In this document: one piece after another, positions 10,310 through 20,797 of the stretch
Numbering within the stretch: position 1 is the stretch's first letter
Layout: every line of letters begins with the position of its first letter
Assembly: GCA_950295325.1 (NCBI GenBank)
Contig: OX485809.1
Coordinates: 19,420,144 to 19,484,143 of the forward strand
DNA from: Polytrichum commune
Lineage: Eukaryota > Streptophyta > Polytrichopsida > Polytrichales > Polytrichaceae
Direction: 5' to 3'
DNA: 64,000 nucleotides
The notes under the pieces: generated by a model
Databases searched by the model: none
What the model saw: the letters and a program-made list of their open reading frames with translations, nothing else
What the model was told of the DNA's origin: nothing
Made by a program: the position numbers and the translations under genes

Positions 10310-10932
10310 ACGAACGCGCGGTCGTAAACCTTTGCGCACCCTTTCTTATAGAATGGGGTTAAGTATTATTATATAATACATATCAAGTTTACGGACGGAC
10401 GTCCATAAAACTTAATATATCTTATAAAAAGAAATCTCATTCATGATATATGTGCAGAGTTTACGGACGCGCGTCCGTAAACTCTGCACATATATCATCC
10501 AAAAGTCTCTATTTCTATATTCCATGAATATAATATATTTTTTATAATAATATAGCCCTAATTTACGGACGTGCGTCCGTAAATTTTTGGAAAATAAATA
10601 AATTTTTGTTGTGTAGAACTTGTATATTTTGTAGAACTTATTTTGAAAACCCATGACATGTATTATACTCTGAGATTTTCATAGTTTTCTCTGCCTAGTT
10701 CACGGACGCGCGTCCGTAAACTCTGCACATTTGTCATGTATTTGATTTAGTATACTTATATATCTCAAGTTTACGGGCGTGCGTCCGTAAACTTCTCATT
10801 CATGTTTTTAAATAGTTTTTTTAAAATATATCTAAAATTTACGGATGTGCGTCTGTAAACTGTTCACACCTAGTGCAATGCATATTCCCAGGGTTCCCTG
10901 AAGTTTACGGACGCGCGTCCGTAAACTTCAGG
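10310..10932. repeat. Cluster of eight palindromes upstream of the minus-strand gene
   Basis: Eight copies in 620 bp sit just 5' of the proposed start of the fusion gene, separated by AT-rich spacers. The copy at 10463 lies in a perfect 56-bp palindrome (10443-10498), and that at 10907 in a perfect 36-bp palindrome (10897-10932). Flanks are partly shared between copies: CTCTGCACAT follows the copies at 10463 and 10702, and CTCATTCATG occurs near those at 10463 and 10773. The cluster therefore grew partly by local duplication. Position suggests a regulatory, origin-like or transposase/partition-binding role; none is demonstrated. Confidence 0.85.
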
Positions 10933-11751
10933 CCATTTTTTAATTACTCTGAATTTAATTAATTTGCTCACTTAATGTGTTTCTGTATATTGTTCCGAAA
11001 TTTTCGGAACAGCTTCTTTGTTGCATTCCATTCATGTGCAATGTTCATCTTAACTTGGAATGCAACATGGATTTGCACTCCAAATTAGACTGTATCAGGT
11101 GTTGCATTGCAATAGCAGATTCTACACTCCAATCTAAGAAGAATGTTCCATTTCAATTTGCAATGTACTAGAAACACTTACCTCTGTACAATGTTTGCTT
11201 CTAAACCACAGCTCCAGCTAGGAGAGACTGCAAAATAACACTAAATTTGAAGTTAGAAACCTCTGGTAATGCAATGTGCACATTCAAGAATCAACTAAAC
11301 TATGTGTTGCTCCTCAAATGCATCAAACCCACAAAAAAACCCCTACTACAAAGATTGCACTGGATTGAACATGGACATCACATTGAAGTGAACAAAGCAA
11401 AACACATGATTTCTTAGAACTAGGAAAAAGTGAATTCAAGTGAAGTGAAGACAATTACAAACTGAAAGGAGGAGCACTCTGAAACAACTGAAAATACTCC
11501 AACCCTAAAACCCTTGCAACAACTGAAACTACTCCATTAATGTCCTAATGAGACTGCAAGCAAAAAACTACTCAATTTCTGATGTTACTTGCAATTGTGA
11601 GTGCAACAAAACATTGCATGCTCACACAATACTCACAATCCTCCTCTTGTGCATCAATACATAAATTCAAATCACCTAATTAGCACCTAGAACAACACAT
11701 CTTTCAAAGAGGGAAAGAAAAAAACACCTGCCTGGAGCTCCTAGCGCTCTT

Positions 11752-12020
11752 ATGGAACTAAGAGCAAGGAGGAGGAGAAACAACAAAGGAAGAGCAAGGA
11801 GGAGGAGAAAGAGGAGAAACAACAAGAAGAAGGAGGAGGAGAAGGAGGACCAGCAAGGGAGAAGGAGGAGCAGCAAAAGTAGCAAGGGAGAAGGAGGAGA
11901 ATACTCTGGAGCAACAAGGGCGACCAGCAAGGGCGAGGAGCAAGCGCGAGGAGCAAAGGAGCGATGGTGGGCAAGGAGGAAAGGAGCGAAAGGAGCGAAA
12001 TGAGAAAAAAGGAGCGAAAG
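11752..12020. repeat. Purine-rich (GGA/GAA/AGC) low-complexity tract
   Basis: About 270 bp on the plus strand are almost entirely G and A with occasional C, built from degenerate AAGGAGGAGGAGAAA and AGCAAGGGCGA-like units. All six frames across it are partly open, which explains the overlapping Arg/Lys- or Ser/Leu-rich frames. I do not treat these as genes. Confidence 0.85.
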
Positions 12021-12044
12021 GAGCACGAACAAGGGAGTGTATCG

Positions 12045-12062
12045 AAACCCTAAACCCTAAAC
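12045..12062 (-). repeat. Short interstitial telomeric repeat
   Basis: AAACCCTAAACCCTAAAC is two and a half units of the plant telomere heptamer, oriented opposite to the array at 13.87 kb. Confidence 0.85.
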
Positions 12063-13865
12063 GTCGCATCCACTTCCTACCTAGACGTCCCATCACCCCG
12101 CGCCCAAAGGCCACATGTAACCCTTACGTGGCATATGTCTATTGGTATTTTTTGTGATTGCTAGAGTCCACCCTCAATAAATGTTACACTTCCACATGTT
12201 AACTCATAATTGTATTTGTTAACAGATTCGTACTCCTCTCATATTGCTAACTAGAATGTAAACTTTGTTACATGTTAAGAATAATTTATTCCCCTCTTTG
12301 TTAATTTGCCACTTATAAATGTTAACCTACGAACTACATCCAATATTGTGAGATGACATCCATTACATTGAGTCACAACCTTTCAAAGTGGCAAAAGTCA
12401 CCAAATTTGACTTTTGTGATCAAATTATTAATATGGGTTATATTGTGATTGATACACATATTTTATATTTGATAATTTTACAAAACTCTCCCTCCATAAT
12501 TGTAATGAATCAAATTTGTTAAGCATTCAAAAAGCTCCCTTTATAGTTGTTACAATGTTAACTCACAATAAATGTAAGGAAAATTATATTCCAGAGCATA
12601 ACATTTATAGAGGATGGATTGTATGTGGTTTGAGTCCAAAAACGAATACCAAAAACAATTGTTGACCAAAAATAAAGGAATCTCAATGCTCTAATTAAAT
12701 AACATCAATAATAAAAAAGACAAAGCATTTTGTAACTCCAAACAATCAGTGAAACTAAATTATACCATTTCTAGTGTAGCAGGTATGGAGGGGACTTTAT
12801 ATTTTGAGAATAGTAATAATATTGAATATAAAGTATGTCTTCTTGATTAAGTTAAGTATAATATTTTTTCCACAAAGGTGGGATTCAAATGCAATTGGGA
12901 CAATAATATACCCATTGGCCAAAAATTCAATTAACCCTAAACCCCTACACCCTTATGAATCCCTCAATTATCGCAATAATTTGTGAAAGGGGATTTTCAA
13001 CCTAAATTATACTATCAATAGCAACTTGGGGACTTTATTGAAGTTGGACACTTGGGATGCTTTGATGTGAATATCATTATTAATGATATTTAAATTAAGC
13101 ATGTTTGAAACACAATTAACAAAACCAAACATCGAGATAATATGGGTTAAGATCAAATGCTTATAATATCCTAAACAACGTTAGGGGTTAATTCAATCCC
13201 TCTGCACATATTACGTCTAAGCTTGTATTAGAACAAAAGGAATGGGTAGGTGTTGAATTTACATCCCTCTTGTCTGTTAAACAACCTTCAGGATTCATGC
13301 AATCCTTCCAAACCTAGGCATGAGCTTGTATTATCGCCTATAAGTAGTAGCAAATTGTTGTTTATATTGGAGTTTTGTTTCCATGGCGACATGTATGGTT
13401 GTGTTAAGTATTCGATTATAGAATACCAATATATGATGTTCAAAACCTATCTTCAAAAGTAAAGGTTTAAATCAAATGGATAAATATGACTTAGAACATA
13501 ACTTTCATGATCTTAAATGTTTTGAAGGCTTAATTGTTTTCATATTGTATCCCATCAAAGAATAACAAGTCTCGGCTAAATCTTGTACTTGCCTCTAAGG
13601 GGTGGATTTTACCCAGGCAAACATAGATTAAAAAAATGAAAGGTAAGGTTACGCAACCCAAGTACCTTTTTCCTTAGCCAAATTAAGACCACATATCGGA
13701 TTGCCATTCACAATTTGATAAATCTTTGTTCTATGTCACCTACTTTTTCACCACTTACCATGTCTTCAAGAATAATTTTTGAACATAAATTTGCTTGACT
13801 TTTGAAATCTTTATGGTTTTGTTTTAGAGAATTTTAAGCCTTGACATGAGTCAGGAGTCGTTTAT

Positions 13866-13905
13866 AGGGTTTAAGGTTTAGGGTTTAGGGTTTAGGGTTT
13901 AGGGT
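13866..13905 (+). repeat. Interstitial telomeric repeat (TTTAGGG)n
   Basis: About five consecutive TTTAGGG-type units with slight decay at both ends. A shorter piece (GGGTTTAGGGTTGAGG) lies near 14155. This heptamer is the Arabidopsis-type plant telomere sequence and supports a plant origin. Confidence 0.9.
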
Positions 13906-15290
13906 TAAGGGTATCCCCCTTGTGTCACCGACTTAATATTGGTTGCCTTATTACTATTTGGATACCCTACCCTCCCATTCTGTCCATTATATTTTATGGG
14001 TTAATAGTATTACGTAGAACAACAATTGGTATAATTGTTTGCTTGCTTGGTTTGAATTACTTTCCAGTTAAGCCTTGACATGTATCAGGAATTGTTCCGT
14101 TAACCATGCTTGCATCTCTATATCCACATGTTTGTTTAGGTTTGGGTGGTTATAGGGTTTAGGGTTGAGGGTAATAATGTTACTTCGAGCAACAATTGGT
14201 ATTGTTTGCGTATTAATTAATGTAGGTAATGTACATGAGGTACTAAAATATGTTTTTCCTCACGTATAGTACATGAAGAAGGCTAGTATAATTAGTTTTT
14301 TTGAAGTAAATGTTGATGTACGGAAGGGGCCCCTAAGGTTTAGAGAGAAAATTGATAATATTGAATTTAATTAAACCTATGTTACCTAGGACAATAGATG
14401 TGCTACTATCATGGCCTTATGGTAATCAAAGTTTCTGTATCAGATATGAATACAATTATGTATAGGTGTGTATAGGTGGGTAAATTAAAAATGTTGGATG
14501 GTTAGGTGGTGGCCAATGTAATTATAATATTAAATGCAAGATGAGAGGAGATAGCATGATATTATGGTCAATACCATTACATTGTATGCAAAACAATAAA
14601 GTAGTTTCTAATTTAATTTTGATTACATGTATTTTTGTACTCCATGTACTATTGTTGTTGTTGTGGTTGATTTTTCACACGATTGTATAATTTTTTGTCT
14701 ACATTTTTTAAAATGTACTCTTCATATTAGGTACTCCAATATTATTGCTCCAATAAACCACCTCTCAACAATGTTTATTGCTCATATAATATTAGCCAAT
14801 CTACTTTGTTGTATACCACAAATACATAGATGCCTTTTTCTTTGTCATTATGTGGACTCATGGTCTATGCATGTTGTCCACATGAATACACATTCCATTG
14901 TAAGGCTGGCACACGGAATGTAGTAATGCTAGGTTTGTATTTATAGGACATAGTTGGTGGCTGGTATCCTATGTTGGAAAACGGATCCAAGGGAAAGCGA
15001 TCAGTACTTAAGGGGACACCCCCCCACCGTCGGGACTTTTTTTGCATCTCAGCTGTGGGTTGCGCTCCTTGGACCCTTGTAGTGTGCTCCTGCTACAGAT
15101 TTTGTGCAGGTAAAGATCCTATTGCATGGACCTATTATACACTAAACCCCAAGCCCTGAACCCATTAGGGTAGAGAGTTTGTATTTGGGTTGCACTCTGC
15201 GGATCGTTGTAGTGTGCTGGATTTTTATTTCGGACAGTTATCCTTTCTGGTACAATGTTCCTATTTTAACGCCGCAAATCACGGAGGTTT

Positions 15291-16118
15291 ACGGACGCGC
15301 ATCCGTAAACCCTTAATCATATTGGTTCTTTGAACCTTTATTTGTTTGATCCAATACTCATGTACGTTGAGGTTTACGGACGCGCGTCCGTAAACCTCCA
15401 TACCTTTGGTGCCATATGTCACCTACACCACGTGTCGTGTCGAGTCTGTATGTCACCTACACCACGTGTCTTGTCGTGTCTGTATGTCACCTAAACCACG
15501 TGTCGTGTCGAGTACCACAATACGAATATATTGCCATGGAAGTTTACGGATGCGTGTCCGTAAAACGTGAACCCCTTTTCGCGTTATACATCGTATCTAG
15601 GCTAGTACAGAGGTCCACAGAGGTTTACGGACGCGCGTCCGTAAACCTAGAAACCTTTGTTGCCATGATGTTGTCCATGTGCCATGTAGGGGATTGCACA
15701 GAGACTGTACGGTCATGAAGGGTTGGGAGATCGCATCCCTTAGCCTACATCACCCTATGTGTTATAGTATAATATTTGATATTGATAGAACATACTAGGA
15801 AGCGCGTATGATAACCTCTTCAAATTTCATGTGTCGTCAGGCCTGCGTATACATGGCCGTGTTGCCAGGACCTCTTGCTTGCCTGAACCTCCATGTCTAG
15901 GACTGCATTTTTACGGACGCGCGTCCGTATACCTATGTTGTGGTTTAGCATGATACTGCACTATGTGCACGAGCCGATTTACGGATGCGCGTCCATAAAC
16001 CAGTGGTGTTTTGGTTGTCATCACCTTTCTGCTGACTATGAACACATAAATGTATCCGTATGCGCGTGTGATTGTGCTGCTAATGTTGTTACATGGAGGT
16101 ATACGGACGCACGTTCGT
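15291..16118. repeat. Cluster of seven palindromes upstream of the DUF7869-like gene
   Basis: Seven copies of the CpG-rich palindrome lie within 830 bp, ending about 150 bp before the plus-strand gene. This mirrors the cluster upstream of the minus-strand gene. The copy at 15376 has extended arms (GAGGTTT/AAACCTC). Between the copies at 15376 and 15546 lies a 34-bp tandem repeat. Confidence 0.85.
15416..15515. repeat. 34-bp tandem repeat, three units
   Basis: Units start at 15416, 15450 and 15484 and contain ATGTCACCTACACCACGTGT followed by CGTGTCGAG-like sequence. Each contains a CACGTG palindrome (G-box core). The array lies among the upstream palindromes of the DUF7869-like gene. Confidence 0.85.
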
Positions 16119-16265
16119 ATACCAATGTGTCTTTGTTTCCAAGCCATGATATCAACTATTGTTCACATTGTGTTTCATTGACAATAATAAGCGTTAGGGC
16201 TATCCATGACATTTATTGAATGGGATATTTTGACATACTCTTCATTGGGCTTTCTTGTAGTGGCC

Positions 16266-19200
16266 ATGGATTCCAATGTCGGTGATAGTGCGGTTGAATT
16301 TTTTTCGGAAGCGTCAAGCTATGATAGCGAGTTTGAAGTTGTCGTGGAACAAGATACTACAATTGGTGTCGCCAATGTAGAGGATGAATTCCTTCCACCA
16401 TGTGAGGGTTATTCGCGGGAGCAGTGGATTGATCTTGATGTTGTCCTAGTCAATGGATGTGGCGTCCCCGTGGCCGATGGTGTTTGTCGGAACTCGAATC
16501 CTACGGATTGTATTGATACAAATCCCCTTGGGGAAGAAGATGTGGGGGTGTGCATTTTGAATTCCTTACATCCGTTGGAAGTGCCTTCTGATTGGAGATT
16601 ATCTCTTCGTCGATGGCCGTTGCGCAGTGTTCTTCATGATGGTGTCAGCTTGTGGAATCATTCCCGCCGTTTTGATCAAATGCAATCGGCTTTGTTCTCA
16701 ATACCGCGCCCTAGAATAGGTCGGCGTAAATATGATACCTTTCGTTTGCCTCATGAACCCACGCAACGTCGTCGAGATCAAACATTGGGAGATGCATCTA
16801 TTAGGTCCGTAGCAACAAAGGATTGTTGTGCAAAAAGATGTTGCCAACTATTTCCCTGTGACAAGATCAAATCTTTGAGACAAGAGATGTGGCTCGCGGA
16901 CTTTCGTATGCGATCTGCAAAGAAACTTGAAGTCCATCGCAACATGCACCTTGATATCGAAGGTCGTAAGGTTGTGACCTTGGAAAATGTAGAGATATGT
17001 TGCAAGGCATGGTACATTATACATGCAGTTTCAAAGGCAAATTTTTATAGGTTCCGGAACTACTCGATGCAAGGACGCCGTTCTCGGTTCCATGGCAATT
17101 CTGGCACAAAGAAGCCCAGGGAGGCAACACTCCAAGCGGCCGCAACACTATCAACCATCATTATGCCATTGGCAGATGCGATGCCACACAAGACGCGGAC
17201 TCTGCCGTCGGGGGAAAAGGTTGTTCAGATGGTTTTGTCTACAGGGACAAAATGGAAGAACATACTTATGGATGTTAATGAAGTTGGCGAAAAGGCTGGA
17301 TGTGGGCCGATTTCGTTGTCAAAATTGAGTGTGATCAAGAATCAACAATTCGCAGAATACATTACGAAGAGACCTGGGGATAAGTTTGCCAGGTGTTCTG
17401 CTTGTGAGAAATATAAAGGCCTTCGAGATGCACATCCCATTGGGACTGAGTCCCACAACCGACATCAACTGAAATACATTGAGCATGTCAACAACCAGGA
17501 GGCACACCGTCAAGACTATTACAAGAATCGCGCATTATCGATAATGAGGCCGAATGAGGTTTTGACAATCATTCATGACAAAATGAACCATGCAAAGATG
17601 GCGTGCCCTTGTTATGCGCGGAAAATAAAGGCTACACATGGATATTTCAAGCTTCCAATATCTGTCACAGGTTTGTTGGTTTTCACATTTATTTTTTGCG
17701 CGCCCACATACTCATTGTTAAGATTTACGGATGTACGTCCGTAAGTGTACATTTTTTTGCTTGCTTAGGGAAATTTTTGAATTTTATTCATATATACGAT
17801 TTGTGTGGCTAAATGCAGGTATGATCGCACATGGTCATGTGGACGTGAAATATGCACATTATGGCTTGGATTTCTATCCTGGCGACGCCAATCATACCGT
17901 AGGGTCTTTTGCAAAACTTCTACGAGATCTTGAGAGTCCGCCTACATCATCCTCTCGTGCTCTTTTTGTTGGATGTGGAACAACACCGATTTATGAGGCT
18001 GTGCTAGAGGGGAAGGAGGTTTGCCTATCTTCACTGCAAGAACCGCCTGAACAACCCGTTCTTGCTAAACCTTTGCCTCCAACTCTACACGTGCAACTTG
18101 ATAATTGTGCCAAGGACAACAAATGTTGATACGTATTTTGTTTTTGGTCATTGCTCGTAGCCAAGGGCATTTTCAAAGAAGTGTTTGTGTCTTTGTTGAT
18201 GGTTGGCCATACGCACGATGACATTGACGCTTCATTCGGACGTTGGAGTATGAAGTTGCACGAGGAGGATTTTCCCACAATTCCTCTTCTCATGAAATCG
18301 TACATGGATTTGGATAATGTGCCAGTCATCCCGCATTTGATTGAAGAAGTGCCCGATTTCAAATCGTTTATCAAACCATTCATTCTTAAGGGAGGTGACC
18401 GCTTAGTGGGCCATACTAAGGCTCAACAATTCCGATTCTATATGCGTGATGATGGTCTGCCGGCCATGCAATTCAAAGTTTTGTGTACCTCCCCGAATTG
18501 GGGCCCAGAGGAAGGGATACTCGTATGGCGCCAAAACGAAGATGGCAAATGTATGCTACCTGATGGGGAGCCGAAGCCCTACAAACCCAACCCCATGAGG
18601 AATGGACCAGAAATCATCAAAGGTATATCTGGATTCATCGAGTACTGGAAAGATTTGTGCGAGGAAGACATCACAAGACGTGTTCGGGATACCCACGAAC
18701 CATTGATTGCGTATTGGGATCGCATCCACTCAGCGTTGCTAGCACCCGAAGACGATAGACCATCATGTTTGACACAAGGTTTTTGGCCACTAAGCCGAGT
18801 GACAATCGTGGAATCTGAGGCCATATTCTTCAACAATGGGGACGTCCGTGAAGAGTTCGCGGCGGACGACCATTATGTTGGCCCTGCTCGTAATCGCCCG
18901 GCTCCATCATTTCGTGTGGCTATTGATTGCTACGAAGGTTATATGGTCCTCGTACGTCCTGGAGATGAGGAACATCCTAAACCGATTTGGTTGGTGAAAG
19001 CATTGTCATCACCAAATTTTGTTCCAACTAGCCCAAATTTTTGTCAAATTGAGGTGGAATATTGCCGTCCAAGCACCAAAGATCAAAATGTGCTCCGCAC
19101 ATATTTAGGGTGGGACACGAAAAAAAGTTTCAAATGGACAATGGACTCAGCATACGAACCAATATGGATAAACACGGATACCATACTTTGTGCTTGGAAA

Positions 19201-19341
19201 CCACGCAAAGGTTCCAAAACTGAAACAATGACCATCCCCCAAAAACATATAGATTTTGCCAAAGACAACTTGGCACGTATTGTTGCTGCAGAAAACAATG
19301 TCGAGAATGGAAATGAAGCAGAAGATGAAGATGGTGAATGA
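16266..19341 (+). pseudogene. DUF7869-like putative DDE-type transposase, one in-frame stop
   Basis: Exons 16266-17670 and 17819-19341 join in frame (CACAG|GTTTGT donor, AAATGCAG acceptor) to give 976 codons. The ATG at 16266 has a strong context (GCCATGGA) just after an acceptor-like TTTCTTGTAG. Cysteine-rich stretches (DCCAKRCCQLFPC near residue 200, RCSACEKYK near 385) precede a DUF7869-like domain with HDKMNHAKMACPC (about residue 437), QLDNCAKDNK (about 563) and VGHTHDDIDASFG (about 600). These acidic motifs are arranged like an RNase H-fold transposase core; the name rests on memory of the family and the catalytic role is inference. A TGA at 18127-18129 follows DNCAKDNKC and the frame continues normally (YVFCFWSLLVAKG), so this copy is a recent pseudogene or is read through. 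One palindrome (17727) sits in the intron. Confidence 0.65.
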
Positions 19342-19459
19342 TATTGACGTAGGTTTGGACCAAAGATATTTGAATGTGTATTGGTTTTTCATAAAATATA
19401 TGACATTGGGGTCGAATATTATATTAGACACATTTTATAGCAATTTTGTAGATTGCAAT

Positions 19460-19745
19460 TATATTGCATGGATGCATTGATTTACGGATGTGGAATCCAA
19501 ATGTTTTTTATGTTTGTGTTATTACGGATGTGGACCCTAAACTATATAATTATATTGCATGGATGCATTGATTTATGGATGTGGAATCCAAATGTTTTTA
19601 TGTTTGTGTTATAACGGATGTGGACCCTAAACTATATAATTATATTGCATGGATGCATTGATTTACGGATGTGGAATCCAAATGTTTTTTATGTCTATGT
19701 TTTTACGGATGTGGAACCTAAACTATATAATTATATTGCAGATGC
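19460..19745. repeat. 91-bp tandem repeat with half-palindromes
   Basis: Units beginning TATATTGCATGGATGCATTG start at 19460, 19551, 19641 and 19732 (last one partial). Each full unit contains TTTACGGATGTGGAATCC and TTACGGATGTGGACCC, which match the left half of the dispersed palindrome but not the right half. The array follows the stop of the DUF7869-like gene by about 120 bp and may be its 3' flank. Confidence 0.85.
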
Positions 19746-20797
19746 TAATTTGCAATTTTATGTCATTGGAATCTTGTGTTGGCATAGTTTTGATTATCAA
19801 CTGAATAATTACTATATTTAGAAACATATATATTCATCACATATGGATCTTTAAAACATTATGTTGCCATTGTTCCCCATGTTCCCCATGTTCGCTACGT
19901 TCACAATATTCGCATCCGAAACTACGGGTCCAATTTATTTTGAGACTTTCCAAAGTCTCCAATTAACGAATATAGTGTTATCTTCTTTTGACTGATGTGC
20001 ATGCTTTGTAGGTCAAGGATCTGTGCAATGAGGCTGGGGTGATTGGCATTGGAATGGTGTTTTTCCCACTCTTATCATGTTAAGTTTGTTATTCAGTTTT
20101 TCAAGCTGGGCACATTGTTAATAAGAGTGATTTGCCATGGATTTCTTCACCCCAACATGATATAAAGTGTAGGAGAAAGTGCATGTCAGGCTAGGTTTGT
20201 TGTTACCTCCAATATTAGTCTAACGTAGGGATTCACTTTGGAAGTGTTTGGATGACTGCACTTGTACAGACAGCAAAAGTTTCACTGCACCATGATGTTT
20301 TCTTGGCACCTGATGCAGCAGGGCTTTTTTCATGCATGTAGAGATTCAAGAGATTACATACCTGCATCGTATCACTGCAAGCAATCAACCAAGCATTGAA
20401 TTCTGTAAACCTGTGGTCGCAAGCCTTTCTGACTATTTCTTCTTCATTCCTTGTTGCTCGAGGACGATCTAACCAGGGTCAGTCATACTTTTGGTTTCTG
20501 TGACGGTGCTAGGACTAGTCACAGAACTTCATCATAGCACGACTTCAGTAGTCAGCACGTTGGTTCATGTAACTGACTGCAGTGACTGCAAGTTTAATGT
20601 AAACAAGTTACGTCCTCAATGAACTTGATGGTTAAATTGAGACTTCTTGGCATAACCAGTCAAGATCCTAGTATTTCCAAGTCCAACATGTTCCAAGTTG
20701 TGAAATTGTAGTGTGATTAGGGTACCTAGTTCATATGCTCAATTTCGCGTGGTTTTCTGAACAGGAGCAAGTGGCATTGACCGCTTTACATTGACAA
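19746..20797 (+). other. Boundary region between palindrome block and CACTA transposase
   Basis: No gene seen. At 19950-19986 lies a terminus-like sequence also found on a MITE at 34.6-34.8 kb. From about 20460 the sequence becomes rich in GTCA/TGACT strings (GTCAGTCAT, GACTAGTCACAG, AGTAGTCAGC), the subterminal-repeat style of the CACTA element that follows. I searched by eye for CACTACAAGAAAA at a 5' end and did not find it. Confidence 0.5.
19950..19986 (+). repeat. Possible right terminus of the palindrome block
   Basis: The sequence ends CCAATTAACGAATATAGTG and includes an AGACTTT..AAAGTCT inverted repeat. It closely matches the right end of the small MITE ending at 34830 (AAATTAACGAATATAGTG). 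I infer a shared terminal inverted repeat. The matching left end was not found near 4.4 kb, where the LTR abuts. Confidence 0.4.

Larger units (their letters stand above)
10933..15290. other. Non-coding spacer between the two divergent genes
   Basis: No credible coding sequence is visible here. The first part (10933-11740) is AT-rich with many TGCAAT/ATTGCA strings. Then come a purine-rich tract, two telomere-like arrays (listed separately), and AT-rich DNA to 15290. Short open frames here lack codon structure or homology. The two genes flank this region in divergent orientation, so it could hold their promoters, but I see no clear TATA box that fixes a start. Confidence 0.6.
5773..17742. repeat. 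Dispersed 16-bp CpG-rich palindrome family, 22 copies
   Basis: The consensus core is ACGGACGCGCGTCCGT, usually flanked by TTT and AAA. Core positions are 5773-5786, 5885-5898, 7373-7388, 7421-7436, 7469-7484, 8931-8946, 10310-10325, 10391-10406, 10463-10478, 10565-10580, 10702-10717, 10773-10788, 10841-10856, 10907-10922, 15291-15306, 15376-15391, 15546-15561, 15627-15642, 15913-15928, 15981-15996, 16103-16118 and 17727-17742. About half are exact; most variants differ by one or two transitions, often at CpG. They cluster at 7.4, 10.3-10.9 and 15.3-16.1 kb, in introns and flanks of the two genes of this block. I find none in 1-5.7 kb or 20-64 kb. Confidence 0.9.

Noticed and set aside
7370..10932. 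Palindrome clusters as a CRISPR array
   Set aside because: Spacers are unequal or themselves repeated, units are inverted repeats with no cas genes, and the surrounding genes have spliceosomal introns.
11676..12114. Overlapping open frames of 74-118 codons on both strands
   Set aside because: They are by-products of a purine-rich low-complexity tract; composition is almost pure Arg/Lys/Gly/Glu or Ser/Leu/Pro and no frame is favoured.
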